64,000 nt of DNA from VAZQ01 sp963721005 (GCA_963721005.1 CAVRHR010000004.1:992001-1056000); one strand, 5' to 3'; shown: positions 52,303 through 61,825, counted from the stretch's first letter. Notes: generated by a model not told the origin, from the sequence alone. Made by a program: numbers and translations.

Positions 52303-52755
52303 ATGAACCTTTTTTCCCGCCGAACGATCGTCATCGACACCCCCAACACCTATCTCTACCTCGTCCTCGGCAACGGACGGGCGATGCGCTACGGCATTGG
52401 CGTCGGCCGCGAGGGCTTCACCTGGGCCGGCACCCAGAACGTCACCAAGAAGGCCGAGTGGCCGGATTGGACGCCGCCTCCGGAAATGATCGAGCGCCAG
52501 CCCTACCTGCCCCGCTTCATGGCCGGTGGCCCCGGCAACCCGCTCGGCGCCCGGGCAATGTACCTCGGCGGCTCAGTCTATCGCATTCACGGCACCAACG
52601 ATCCCTCGACCATCGGCCACCGCGTGTCGTCGGGCTGCATCCGGCTCACCAACGACGACGTCAGCGACCTCTACGGCCGCGTCAATGTCGGCACCAAAGT
52701 CGTCGTCCTGCCGATGACCGAGCGCCGCGCTTCGGTAGCCAACGGAATCTATTGA
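52303..52755 (+). CDS. L,D-transpeptidase (YkuD) without signal peptide
   Basis: A 150-residue YkuD domain: IVIDTPNTYLYLVLGNGRAM, GREGFTWAGTQNVTKK, the active-site HGTNDPSTIGHRVSSGCIRL with catalytic Cys, and VVVLPMTERR at the end. These enzymes cross-link peptidoglycan in the periplasm, but here the frame opens with MNLFSRR and no signal peptide exists in any frame directly upstream. It is either 5'-truncated and inactive or missing its leader through a rearrangement. A terminator follows. Confidence 0.7.
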   Translation: MNLFSRRTIVIDTPNTYLYLVLGNGRAMRYGIGVGREGFTWAGTQNVTKKAEWPDWTPPPEMIERQPYLPRFMAGGPGNPLGARAMYLGGSVYRIHGTNDPSTIGHRVSSGCIRLTNDDVSDLYGRVNVGTKVVVLPMTERRASVANGIY

Positions 52756-52779
52756 ACGAAATTTGCTATGCTTGAACAC

Positions 52780-52814
52780 GCCGGCCTTGCGGAGATCGTA
52801 AGGCCGGCTCTTTC
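52780..52814 (+). terminator. intrinsic terminator after the transpeptidase
   Basis: A 9-bp stem GCCGGCCTT/AAGGCCGGC with an 11-base loop is followed by TCTTTC. Confidence 0.75.
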
Positions 52815-52816
52815 GT

Positions 52817-54092
52817 TCATAGGTCGCCTACCGGGAGGTCGACATGAAAGACGGTCCCGAAGGGCTTGTTCGCAGCTGCCCGAATGGTTCCAGAATGGGA
52901 CTCGATGATCGATCGACAAATGGTGAGTCCTATTCCGGTTCCGGCAGACTTTGTCGTAAAGAACGGCTCGAAGACCCGATTCATGTTCTTCCTCTATTCC
53001 CGTTCCGGAGTCTTCGATGGCGATCAGAACACCGGATGTCTCCTGGACAGCCGTCGTGACCGCAACAGGCGGTTCCGATCCGTGATGGATCTCATGGCTT
53101 CGATTGCGTTCAGAATGAGATTTGAGAACACCTGTTGCAACTGGCCACGGTCGGCAAGCAGTTGTGGGATTCCATCGTGGAGGTCAGTCGAGACTGATAC
53201 CCGTTGAGTCCGCAACTCGACGTCGACATGGTGAGGACGTCGCGCAAGAGCTCGTTAACGCTGATCCATGCTCTTCCATGAACATCCTTCTTGAACATTG
53301 CGCGAAGACTTGCAATCACTGCACTCGCACGGGCACTGTCGCTCGCGATACCGGCGAGGGCGTCGCGCGCTTCATCTATATTGGGCGGCGTCTTTGCAAG
53401 GAAGAGCAAAGCAGCTTGGCTGTTCAGGGCGATCGCGCTCAGCGGCTGATTGACCTCGTGGGCCATCGAGGCCGCCATTGCGTCCATCGCAATCTGCCGC
53501 TCCTCGCGCTCGCCACGCCTCTTCACCACTGATCGGGCCAGGTGCGCATAGAGCGTCGTCGTTTCTGAAAGCAATACCACCAGGACCAACATTGTGGCGA
53601 TGAGCGCATAGGTTCGGCCAGCGTACCAGCCAAGACTGAATCGGGCATTGATGAGGACCGCGGAAATTGTGCCCTCCAGCACCCAAGTGCAGCACATGAC
53701 CATGAGCCATAGATCGAGCACCGAGCGCCGGCCAAACCACAGCAGCGCAAGCGCGACAGTGTCCAATAGGATGATTAATCCGCCGAATAATGTGGAGAGG
53801 CTTTGATTCATCTGAAGGTTATCAAGAAAGACCTTCGGTAAAAGGGAATCTCCCCTGATAGCGAACCATGTCAATCCGAACGCCATTGCCGCCACGGCCG
53901 CGACGCTCCAGCCGATGACCGCAATCGGCGAGCGCTCAAGCATGCTTGCACCACCTTGCGCGTCCTTATCCTTGAACAGAGCATAGATGATCAACGGCAG
54001 CGGCGCTCCCGCGTGCCAAAAAATGTAGATCCATACAGTGGGTTGAAGTCCGGCCCCCAGCAGGCCTGTCGGCGCGAACGCTCCCGGACTAA
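52817..54092 (-). pseudogene. MASE4-type sensor histidine kinase, truncated and frameshifted
   Basis: The frame opens with FAPTGLLGAGLQPTVWIYIFWHAG, the middle of a MASE4 membrane sensor, with no start codon and its first helices missing. It continues through several TM helices to SMAHEVNQPLSAI (phospho-acceptor). Near 53,200 it shifts to SVSTDLHDGIPQLLADRGQLQQVFSNLILNAIEAM, and later to FTTKSAGTGIGLTIC-like ATPase sequence ending VFHVDLPVGDL at 52817. At least three frames are needed. It is a decayed relative of the kinases at 40-46 kb. Confidence 0.75.
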
Positions 54093-54850
54093 AGGCCCAC
54101 AGGCCCGAGCGCGTTGCGTAGCGGCTCGCCCGAAATCATCATAAGGCCGGTGAAGGGTTGGCTCAGCTCGAGGATCATGAAGATCGCAGCAGACGCCGAA
54201 AGCGCAAAAATGCCGAGGGCGGTAATAGATGTCGCATTGTTGTCGGCGAACAGGCTAAAGCTCACAAAGATGATGGTGAGCCAGGAAATGAGCACCAGGA
54301 GGAAGGGCATGGGGATTGACCCACCGGCCCTGGCGAACAGCAGGAGGCGCGTTTTCGCCAGATCGGTGCTTGTGTCTATGGCTCTAGCCTGGAGAGAACG
54401 TTGGGTCTCGTTCTGGGGCGATAGTTTCAGAATCTCATCGTAGAGCAATAGAGCTGAGGAGCTCGCCTCGAATGCCTCCGACTTCCCGGTATCGGCGCCG
54501 TTCTCGCGCCAAATCCGATCCGCCAAAATGGCGAGGGCCTGCCGCAACCGACCGCGGATGGAATCTGTCTCCGACCCGTACTGCGCAAGGGTTCGGTCCA
54601 GCAACACGATGTTGGCGGTCAGCTGCTTGACTTGACCGGTTTCGGTTTCATAGGTGTTGTTTGCCGAGGCGATCAGCAAGCCGAGCACCAGAGCGGCCAT
54701 CGTCCCAATCAGCCCGGTTCCCAGTCGCACGACGTCCTTGGTATCGCCGGCCAGGTGGTGCCCCGGCAGTCTTTTGCGAAGGAACATGCCGAGAACAGTT
54801 CCACCGAAGATGCATGCAAACGCGATCAAAGACAAAAATATGGGATTCAT
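54089..54850 (-). CDS. DUF4239 (bestrophin-like) membrane protein
   Basis: A 253-residue protein with two TM helices near the N-terminus (PIFLSLIAFACIFGGTVLGMFL and GTGLIGTMAALVLGLLIASA), a cytosolic helical domain (LLDRTLAQYGSETDSIRGRLRQAL) and two C-terminal helices, ending in SGEPLRNALGPVGL; 'PLRxAL' near the end is typical. The family is thought to be bestrophin-like channels; function unproven. Start 54850 follows GGGGGA. The end abuts the MASE4 pseudogene, marking a deletion joint. Confidence 0.85.
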   Translation of the reverse strand: MNPIFLSLIAFACIFGGTVLGMFLRKRLPGHHLAGDTKDVVRLGTGLIGTMAALVLGLLIASANNTYETETGQVKQLTANIVLLDRTLAQYGSETDSIRGRLRQALAILADRIWRENGADTGKSEAFEASSSALLLYDEILKLSPQNETQRSLQARAIDTSTDLAKTRLLLFARAGGSIPMPFLLVLISWLTIIFVSFSLFADNNATSITALGIFALSASAAIFMILELSQPFTGLMMISGEPLRNALGPVGL

Positions 54851-55019
54851 AATGTCATCCCCCAAAACTGGCGATCGAACGGCTTCCATCTTGTCTTGAT
54901 CATCTCATTGGTCTTTCTTCCATGCCAAATCACACCTATTAGGGGCGGGATGGGCCGCACCCGCCGAGAGGACGGGTACGGCCCGGTGCTTCGATTGAGT
55001 GTTCCGCCCAGGCACATCG

Positions 55020-55527
55020 CTATTTGCCGGCTCCGGAGGCTCCTTTCTGAATCATCTCAAGCGCCCGATCGACGGTCAACGTTCCGGAGACTTGGCTGGG
55101 TGGGTATTCTCTGAACGTCTGAAGGAACTGGCCGACAATGCTGACGGCAGGCACCATCGTCCACAGCTTGTCGCCCCACCACCTGGCATACATCATCAAC
55201 TCGTCCTGATAGCGCTCCCACGGATCCTCCCGCAGGTTGGTTACCAGCGGAACGTTGGTGGTTTCCGGCGTGCCGGTGAACAGATTGCCTTTGATTGTCT
55301 TGAAGCTGATCTTCCACTCGTCATAGCGCAGGGCAGTGAGGTCACCACTATCCGTGAAGTAGTCCGCCCATCATGCCGCGATGGTAGGCGCTGATGTTCC
55401 ACATGCCGACATCGTCGCCCATGATGACGAGGATGTTGGGCTTGTTGGCTCCCGTCTGTGCCGTCGCCGCGCCGCTGAGCGCCAGCGCGAGCGGCAGTAC
55501 GACAGCTAAGAGAATGCTTCGCTTCAT
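55020..55527 (-). pseudogene. arylsulfatase paralogue with internal deletion
   Basis: The N-terminus (KRSILLAVVLPLALALSGAATAQ, then NILVIMGDDVGMWNISAYHRGMMGG) joins after the first 57 residues, with a frame change, to the C-terminus (YFTDSGDLTALRYDEWKISF, TTNVPLVTNLREDPWERYQDELM ... EMIQKGASGAGK) ending at 55020. About 350 residues, including the formylglycine cysteine, are lost. The joint lies at about 55,350-55,365. Confidence 0.85.
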
Positions 55528-55529
55528 GC

Positions 55530-56219
55530 TCAATTCCTCATTTCGTTGCTGATGTGATGAATGGTCTCGGCTGCCGCGTCGTTGATCACGCCTCCTTCCG
55601 CTCGCATACGTGCTTTCCTGCTGGCAAGCTCCGCCGGCCGACGAGCACGATTGATGCTCCCGAGGGGCGCGCTGTCAGGCGTCGAGTTTCCCGTGACATC
55701 GATATAGGTCGCTTCGGCGGCATCCGGCTGAAGCTGCGACTTCGATTGGAGCGTGAGCCGTGCGACCGTATGGAAAGGCGCTTGCGCCTCGTTCCACGGG
55801 ATGCTCGCGTTTTCGATCCAGAAATTGGCATCTTGGCGCTTGCCCCAATAGGTCATCCTCTCGACGTCGAGGAGCTGGAGCCCAAAGTCGAAAGCGCTCA
55901 TCACCTTGTCTTCATTAAGATGCCGGATCAGCTCATCCTGCAGTCCCTTCGGATTGCGCCGTTGCAAAGCGGCCGCCGGATTGTCCAGGGTCGGGGTCGC
56001 CGAGTGCTTCACGACGTCGGTCGGCCCGAAGCGGAACGGCACGGTGCTCCAATAACGCAGCCGCTGATAAGGTTTGATGGCCTGGTGCGCATAATCGGGT
56101 GAAGCAGTCGGGGCTCTATGGATCGGCGCCTTTACAGGCAAGTCAGCCGCCGCAGCGGCTGGCGGCAGGGCGAAAGCTAGAATTGCGAAAGTCGCCAAAA
56201 CAAAAGGGGAGCTTTTCAT
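55530..56219 (-). CDS. catalase-like C-terminal domain behind an Omp-type leader (chimera)
   Basis: A 229-residue protein. Residues 1-36 are a signal peptide and the ADLPVKAPIHRAP start typical of rhizobial outer-membrane barrels. From about residue 50, YQRLRYWSTVPFRFGPTDVVK, NPKGLQDELIRHLNEDKVMSAFDFGLQLLD, DANFWIENASIPWNEAQAPFHTVARLTL and TPDSAPLGSINRARRPAEL match the C-terminal half of catalase-related haem proteins. The distal haem pocket (His and Asn) of that family lies in the missing N-terminal half, so haem catalysis is unlikely. Probably an internal deletion or fusion product. Confidence 0.7.
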   Translation of the reverse strand: MKSSPFVLATFAILAFALPPAAAAADLPVKAPIHRAPTASPDYAHQAIKPYQRLRYWSTVPFRFGPTDVVKHSATPTLDNPAAALQRRNPKGLQDELIRHLNEDKVMSAFDFGLQLLDVERMTYWGKRQDANFWIENASIPWNEAQAPFHTVARLTLQSKSQLQPDAAEATYIDVTGNSTPDSAPLGSINRARRPAELASRKARMRAEGGVINDAAAETIHHISNEMRN

Positions 56220-56293
56220 TCGAATTCCCCACAAAGGCGTTCGAGCGGGGATTCTCCAAGCAGCCCTTCGCGACCTTCACTGCCGGGAGACTA

Positions 56294-57442
56294 TTATTTT
56301 GTGATCATCGGCTTCTTGGTGGCGGTCGGTGGCGCCGCCGCCGGCGAGAGCACGAATGTGACCCATGCATTCCACCCCTTTGGTCGGTCCGACAAATCGA
56401 ACTCTTCATAGCCCTTTAAGTTGATGTAACCCTGCATACCCCCGACCGGAAAAATGAATCCGACTTGCGGTCCGATGCCGGCGACGCGTGATTGGAAGCA
56501 ACCCACCCTGTCGCCGGAGCCGCTGTCGCACGAGAGCTGATCGTAGACGTAGCCCACCATGCCCACCAGCACCTGCTTGCTTACGAACTGCGAAGCACCC
56601 AAATCCAGGTGCATGTCGATGCCGTTCTGGTATTGGGTGGCTTGATTTTCGAAATTATAGGTTAAGCCGAGCACTGCCGAGAATTCATGCCCGGTCCCCG
56701 GATTGAAATAGGTGTAGCCACCGCCGGCGTCGATGGCGCCGTGCCCAATGCCGAGATTCGCCAAGCTGGAGGAGCTGTAGACGCCGACCGGAATGTCTCC
56801 CGTAACGTAGGTCATGTAGTTGTTGACGCCCGCATTCCAGCGCAACGAGAACTGCGGTATCACATCCCCAAAACCCCATGCCGCAGCGCTGATGCTGTCC
56901 GATCGAGGACCGAACGGGATGCTGCCGCCACCCGGCAGCGTCAGCGCCCCTGACAGAGTGCCGGCCAGTGAAGCGCTGGTGGTGCCGTATGACGTCAGCA
57001 AACTCGCGGACGCTTGGCCGCCAAGGACCGGCGTTGCAAACACATAGGTCGGGATGGCAATGCCGAGATCGCCGGTGGCATTCAGGCTCGCACTCAGATT
57101 TGCCGTCAGGTTCGAAGGGATTCTGCCGATCTGAATTTCGCGGGCAAGCGCTACGTCGCCGCCCGCGGACACCGACGTATGATAGTAGACCGACGCCAAC
57201 GACCATCCTGGTTGCTGTGGAACGGCGGCCAGGCTTCCGAAAAAACCGGGAACCCAGAAACTCACGCCGCCTTCGTCAGCGACAGCGATTTTCGGCATCG
57301 AAACGGCAGCCATGAGCGCAACCACGCCGCTGAGGAGAGCCGGCTGAATTGGGTGCTTCCGCGGCGAACTCCGCCGAACCGCCGTCGTCCCAAGCCCCGG
57401 GTTGATTTGTCGTCTTGCCCCTGCGATCCGAACTGCGGCCAT
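56294..57442 (-). CDS. SphA/MetA-pathway-type outer-membrane protein, copy 1
   Basis: A 382-residue beta-barrel. A long cleaved leader (about 1-55) ends in KIAVADEGGVSFWVPG; 'DEGG.SFW.PG' followed by GSLAAVPQQPGWSLASVYYH is the signature of the phenol_MetA_deg (PF13557) family. CDSGSGDRVGCFQSRVAGIGPQVG and MQGYINLKGYEEFD form the C-terminal strands. Members are outer-membrane channels for hydrophobic compounds. A paralogue lies at 61826-62977. The start 57442 follows GGAGGGGG. Confidence 0.85.
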   Translation of the reverse strand: MAAVRIAGARRQINPGLGTTAVRRSSPRKHPIQPALLSGVVALMAAVSMPKIAVADEGGVSFWVPGFFGSLAAVPQQPGWSLASVYYHTSVSAGGDVALAREIQIGRIPSNLTANLSASLNATGDLGIAIPTYVFATPVLGGQASASLLTSYGTTSASLAGTLSGALTLPGGGSIPFGPRSDSISAAAWGFGDVIPQFSLRWNAGVNNYMTYVTGDIPVGVYSSSSLANLGIGHGAIDAGGGYTYFNPGTGHEFSAVLGLTYNFENQATQYQNGIDMHLDLGASQFVSKQVLVGMVGYVYDQLSCDSGSGDRVGCFQSRVAGIGPQVGFIFPVGGMQGYINLKGYEEFDLSDRPKGWNAWVTFVLSPAAAPPTATKKPMITK

Positions 57443-57715
57443 GTCCCCCTCCAACTTAGTCGACGTGAGCAACGCAGATGCACCGAAGTGCTTATCCCCA
57501 ATTCAAGGGTAGTCCCTGTCTGGCCCGATTCGACATCAAATTCCCCAAAGCCCGCGCACGATTGGAAGATAATCGGCACGTGTGACTTGGAAGACACAGA
57601 CGCCGAATAGATAAATACCTTCAAGGGTTTCGTGGAGCGGTGTGCCAGGCCATCAAACGAGGGTATTTAGCGCTCTTCCGTCGGCGGGGTGTTGAACCCT
57701 GTGGGATGCCGCCAG

Positions 57716-57744
57716 AAGGCCCCGGGCCCTAAGCCCGGAGCCTT
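57716..57744 (-). terminator. hairpin after the outer-membrane barrel gene
   Basis: AAGGC and GCCTT with an inner GGGC-type stem form an 11-pair hairpin with one mismatch, 33 bases after the stop at 57777. No T-run. Confidence 0.45.
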
Positions 57745-57776
57745 CCGCACGCCCCGCCCCGTTGAACAGAACAATC

Positions 57777-58388
57777 CTACCAGCCGAATTTATAGTTGAT
57801 TCCGGCCATGACGATGTTGAGCTGCCGTTTCACGTTTACCGTGTCGGGGACGCCGACCGGACTTGCCGCCGTCCACCCCCTCAAGCCGAGATAGTCGTAC
57901 TCGATTTTTGCCGTCCAGTTGGGGGTGAAGGCGTATTCGACGCCTGCTCCCAGCACCCAGCCGCTGTTGGTGTTGGAGGAGGTCGCCGACGCCCCGCTCG
58001 CCAGGTTGGTGACGGTCGCATTGTTGCCGACCCAGCCGCCGCCGGCCTTGCCGTAGAAGAGCGCGCGGTCGGCCGCAAAGCCGAAGCGCCCGGCGAGCGT
58101 GCTGACCCACTGCGTGTTGGCGCCCACCTGGAGAACCGGCCCTGCCAAGGTGACGATTCCGCCGGTAGTGCTGTTGAGCGAGGTCCAGTCGAAGGTTCCC
58201 TCAACGCCCCAGACGAAGCCGCCCATCTGATAATTGAAGCCCAGCTGCCCGCCGCCCAGCCAGCCGGTGAGATTGCCGGTCACGCCGGTGCCGGTGAGAT
58301 TGTCGGTGAGCGTGGTGCTCGCCCAGGCTCCCCCGAAATTGCCGCCGATGTAGAAACCGGTCCACGTGAAAGGTGGCGGTGCATAGAC
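57777..58388. repeat. 612-bp inverted duplication, left copy
   Basis: Inverted copy of 61152-61763; I count only about four or five differences in 612 bases. The similarity ends sharply at GTCTATGC and at the stop codon. Confidence 0.9.
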
Positions 58389-58505
58389 TGGGGCCACAGG
58401 CGGCGGCGCCGGTTGCGGCGGCAGATCGGCCGCCTGCACAGAGCTTGCCATGACGAGGCCCGACAGTCCGGCAGCCAGTAAAAGGATATTCTGTTGCGCT
58501 TTCAC
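57777..58505 (-). CDS. Omp25/31-like outer-membrane barrel, intact copy
   Basis: A 242-residue protein from a GTG start after GGGGAG. The signal peptide (KAQQNILLLAAGLSGLVMAS ... QAADLPP) is followed by a Pro-rich linker, then FTWTGFYIGGNFGGAWAS, LGGGQLGFNYQMGGFVWGVEG, ADRALFYGKAGGGW, GVEYAFTPNWTAKIEYDYL and a last strand ending MAGINYKFGW. It is an eight-strand barrel of the rhizobial Omp25/31 family. Its 3' 612 bases are nearly identical to an inverted copy at 61152-61763. Confidence 0.9.
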   Translation of the reverse strand: MKAQQNILLLAAGLSGLVMASSVQAADLPPQPAPPPVAPVYAPPPFTWTGFYIGGNFGGAWASTTLTDNLTGTGVTGNLTGWLGGGQLGFNYQMGGFVWGVEGTFDWTSLNSTTGGIVTLAGPVLQVGANTQWVSTLAGRFGFAADRALFYGKAGGGWVGNNATVTNLASGASATSSNTNSGWVLGAGVEYAFTPNWTAKIEYDYLGLRGWTAASPVGVPDTVNVKRQLNIVMAGINYKFGW

Positions 58506-58772
58506 GAATAATACTCCCCGACTTGCTAAATCGGAGGCTAGCGACCTTCCAAATCGCAAAGCATCAAATTCCTGCAGCAAACTTCGACCGGTCCGATGAA
58601 TCTCCTTGGCCGTTGCATATCTGCCACAGCCGATCGCTCGGCATCCTCACGCCATCTTGGTGGCACAAGGCGTCGTGGCCCCGCTTCAGCGCTCGTCACG
58701 GGGCGTTTCGGCAGAAATCGAAAATTGAATCCTGCGGCGAGATAGAGCGCAACCGATCGACACGCCGTTAAA

Positions 58773-59795
58773 TCAATTTTCGGCCGGAACTCGACGGCAG
58801 GTCTCGGATGGCAGCTCTCCGAACCAAAGTCGGTAGTCCTTGGCGAACTGGCCCAGATGCCAAAAGCCCCATTTGTTGGCGATGTCCGAAACCTTGGGCG
58901 CAAGCGAATTGATGCCGCAGAGATCCTTGCGGGCCCCGTTCAGCCGGCAAGCCTTCATAAATCGCGCGGGCGGTATCCCGTAGCGCTCTACAAACGCATA
59001 GTGCAATGTTCTTTCGCTCGCACCCGAGATGCGACGGAGCGCAGCAACGGTAAGCACTTCCGCGGGCTGCACCTTGATAGCCGAGACAGCCTGTTCGAGG
59101 GCCTGGGCGCGCTCGGTATTGGTCTTGGAGGGATCGAATGGAGCGCCGCCCGAGATTGTGTGGATTATGCGATTAAGCAGATCATCTCGATTTGGTTGCT
59201 CCCCTTTATGAGTGCGCGAACCAGGGGGATTGGCCGGGACCGAGGAAATCATCGTTCGGATTGCTGCTCGTATCGATTGTGCTGCAAGAGCGTTCGGGAA
59301 CCGTACCAGAATGCAATTGCGCTGGTCAAAGGTGGAGCTGCAGCCGCGCAATCTCGCGGCCTGTTGAAAGTCCCGTTTCGGGAATGAAACGCTCGCGACG
59401 TCAAATCCGGGCTGGGAGGCCAATTCGATTTCGGTCTCAGGGCCCGCAACCAAAATATCCGAATACTCGAACGACGTTCCTTGCCAGAGCACGGGCGCCC
59501 GGGAGGTTTTGACCGCAATCGTGATTGAGAGCGCTGGGGACTTCCAGGTTTGTACGAGGGCGCGCCCGAAGTGGGCGGTGCCGATCAGCACATCTCCCAG
59601 ATACGCCTGGAACCCGTTAGCCGTGAACGCTCCAGGCTCGATTTGCAGCAGCTCAAGGCGGAAGCCCTGAACTCCTGAAACGAAAGCCTCAAGATCGATG
59701 TTCGACCGATCCAGGCAACATGGTTTGGCCATCCTCGACCTGTCGGGCAACGCCGCAGAAATTTGACTTCGATCTGCCGGTTCGCGCTGGGGCAT
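58773..59795 (-). CDS. AraC-family transcriptional regulator
   Basis: A 340-residue regulator. The N-terminal 220 residues form a sensor domain as in AraC/OxyR-like 'arylesterase-type' regulators (ELLQIEPGAFTANGFQAYLGDVLIGTAHFG). The C-terminal double helix-turn-helix has VAALRRISGASERTLHYAFVERYGIPPARFMKACRLNGARKDL and VSDIANKWGFWHLGQFAKDYRLWFGELPSET. The second motif 'GFWHLGQFAKDYR' is characteristic. ATGs lie at 59795 and 59732. The target may be the neighbouring outer-membrane genes. Confidence 0.88.
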   Translation of the reverse strand: MPQREPADRSQISAALPDRSRMAKPCCLDRSNIDLEAFVSGVQGFRLELLQIEPGAFTANGFQAYLGDVLIGTAHFGRALVQTWKSPALSITIAVKTSRAPVLWQGTSFEYSDILVAGPETEIELASQPGFDVASVSFPKRDFQQAARLRGCSSTFDQRNCILVRFPNALAAQSIRAAIRTMISSVPANPPGSRTHKGEQPNRDDLLNRIIHTISGGAPFDPSKTNTERAQALEQAVSAIKVQPAEVLTVAALRRISGASERTLHYAFVERYGIPPARFMKACRLNGARKDLCGINSLAPKVSDIANKWGFWHLGQFAKDYRLWFGELPSETCRRVPAEN

Positions 59796-60127
59796 AGGTC
59801 GGGTTCAGGGCACAGAAATCATCTTGGTGTTCATGTACATGCGGGAATCGACCGGACGGTATTGTCCTTTGGTGCAGCTTTTCGGGTCGGCGCGTCGTGC
59901 AGGGTCACACGCAATATCTGGCGCGGGTGCGTAACGTCGCGAAATCTCGCCATTCTCGAAAATAGTGCCCTTTGCACCTGTGTTTCGCCGCAAGGGCGCC
60001 AGGAGAGGCCTCGGCGCTTCGCCTCGCCGGTGAACCTTTTGGCGGTTGGCCTCGTCTAACGTCCTGAATTGTGCGGTCTTGGCCCGCGAGGGCTGAGGGT
60101 GCCGCTGTGTCGGGAGGAGATCGACCC
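59796..60127. other. intergenic region upstream of the AraC gene
   Basis: About 330 bases. A minus-strand frame of 62 codons (59805-59993) exists but shows no family or signal features. The region should hold the promoters of both divergent genes. Confidence 0.35.
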
Positions 60128-60901
60128 TTGTCAGTGCTTCATTCGGATTGGTCTTCCGCGCCGGACTTTCACCCCGAATTCGGGCTTCTGTGCCCGTCCC
60201 CCCGCAGACGTCGCGGCTTGCGGCTTGCCGCGGCCTGCGTCATGGCCGGGATGGCAATTGGAGCGACGATGGAGCTCGCCATCGCGCACTGGCGAGTTGG
60301 CGATGCAGCTTCCCCGTCGGCAAGGTCATTTGACGAGGAACGACTGACTTTGCCTGGAGATGCGGCATTTCCGCCGATCGATATTCCAGTCGTTCCAATA
60401 CGGTCGTCCGCCTCAATTGCCGGTGCAGATGAGTCAACCGCTACGCGCCCACAGGGCGTCTGCACGGACCCGAGTGTCAAGGATATGGCGGCGGAATTCC
60501 TCAACCCGAACTGCGGATCGGGCAAATCTCATGTGAGACATGTCGCGCGCGCCGTTTATCGAGTCGCGACCGTTGTCATCGGTCGCACCGATGTGACGGC
60601 AGCCGAAACAGCGCCGGTCGCCGTGGCGGCGATCGAGCCGCCCCGTGCGCCTGCTGGCGTTATGCTCAAAGTGCTGCCTTCGACGACGCAGCCGATCGAG
60701 CGACCGGTGCTGCCGACCAAAAAGCTAAAAGTCGTGACGAGCGCACCGATCGTGCTGACGCCGCCAGCCCGCGAGCCGACACCGCAGGAGGCGGGTTTCA
60801 GTGCCTTTGCGGCCACGCCCTGGCTTGGACGCAGCGACAGCCGCCCCGCCGATACCCCCGGCCTACAAGGCCTCGGCGGCCTTTTTGGCAGGATTTGGTG
60901 A
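60128..60901 (+). CDS. single-pass membrane protein of unknown function
   Basis: A 257-residue protein. A short cytosolic start (SVLHSDWSSAPDFHPEFG), a basic stretch RRRRGLRLAAACVMAGMAIGATMELAIAHW containing one TM helix (about residues 33-52) and a long extracytoplasmic region rich in Pro/Ala with a Cys pair (GVCTDPSVKDMAAEFLNPNCGSG). The TTG at 60128 was preferred because GGAGGAG lies 8 bases before it; a GTG at 60071 is also in frame. No family recognised with confidence. Confidence 0.6.
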   Translation: MSVLHSDWSSAPDFHPEFGLLCPSPRRRRGLRLAAACVMAGMAIGATMELAIAHWRVGDAASPSARSFDEERLTLPGDAAFPPIDIPVVPIRSSASIAGADESTATRPQGVCTDPSVKDMAAEFLNPNCGSGKSHVRHVARAVYRVATVVIGRTDVTAAETAPVAVAAIEPPRAPAGVMLKVLPSTTQPIERPVLPTKKLKVVTSAPIVLTPPAREPTPQEAGFSAFAATPWLGRSDSRPADTPGLQGLGGLFGRIW

Positions 60902-61041
60902 TCCTGGCCGGACGAATTTCCTGCTTTGCGGTCCCGATCCGCGGACCGATATACAAAAGTATAGGCCCGAATACGAACAGATGGTGGTTTGCGCGTGGCC
61001 CCTGCGGCAACCTTCAATCGGGTTCAAACAGGGGGGTTAGA

Positions 61042-61763
61042 ATGTACAAGCTTCCGTCTGCGATCGTCGTGGCCTCTACGCTTCTTGCAATATCGACGGG
61101 TGCGAATGCATCCGATCTGCCGGTGCGATGGCGGCTCCGCCTCCGCCAATGGTCTATGCACCGCCACCTTTCACGTGGACCGGTTTCTACATCGGCGGCA
61201 ATTTCGGGGGAGCCTGGGCGAGCACCACGCTCACCGACAATCTCACCGGCACCGGCGTGACCGGCAATCTCACCGGCTGGCTGGGCGGCGGGCAGCTGGG
61301 CTTCAATTATCAGATGGGCGGCTTCGTCTGGGGCGTTGAGGGAACCTTCGACTGGACCTCGCTCAACAGCACTACCGGCGGAATCGTCACCTTGGCGGGG
61401 CCGGTTCTCCAGGTGGGCGCCAACACGCAGTGGGTCAGCACGCTCGCCGGGCGCTTCGGCTTTGCGGCCGACCGCGCGCTCTTCTACGGCAAGGCCGGCG
61501 GCGGCTGGGTCGGCAACAATGCGACCGTCACCAACCTGGCGAGCGGGGCGTCGGCGACCTCCTCCAACACCAACAGCGGCTGGGTGCTGGGAGCAGGCGT
61601 CGAATACGCCTTCACCCTCAACTGGACGGCAAAAATCGAGTACGACTATCTCGGCTTGAGGGGGTGGACGGCGGCAAGTCCGGTCGGCGTCCCCGACACG
61701 GTAACCGTGAAGCGGCAGCTCAACATCGTCATGGCCGGAATCAACTATAAATTCGGCTGGTAA
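61042..61763 (+). pseudogene. Omp25/31-like outer-membrane barrel, frameshifted copy
   Basis: The ATG at 61042 opens a different signal peptide (MYKLPSAIVVASTLLAIS ... ASDLPV). At about 61,125 the frame shifts, and the barrel MAAPPPPMVYAPPPFTWTGFYIGG ... is read in another frame to 61763. The barrel part differs from the 57777-58505 protein at two or three residues (FTL/FTP, DTVT/DTVN). The break lies between the leader and the duplicated segment, so an exported product is not made unless the indel is an error. Confidence 0.75.
61152..61763. repeat. 612-bp inverted duplication, right copy
   Basis: Right copy of the inverted pair with 57777-58388, 2.8 kb apart. Confidence 0.9.
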
Positions 61764-61825
61764 TTGCTTCCATCAGCCAGAACGTTCGGTTCGGGCCAAC
61801 AATAGCCCGAGCAGGCTTACCCACC

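Noticed and set aside
52146..52349. 67-codon minus-strand frame upstream of the transpeptidase
   Set aside because: Overlaps the transpeptidase start, no recognisable features and no good start signal.
59805..59993. 62-codon minus-strand frame as a small gene
   Set aside because: No ribosome-binding site, signal peptide or family pattern.
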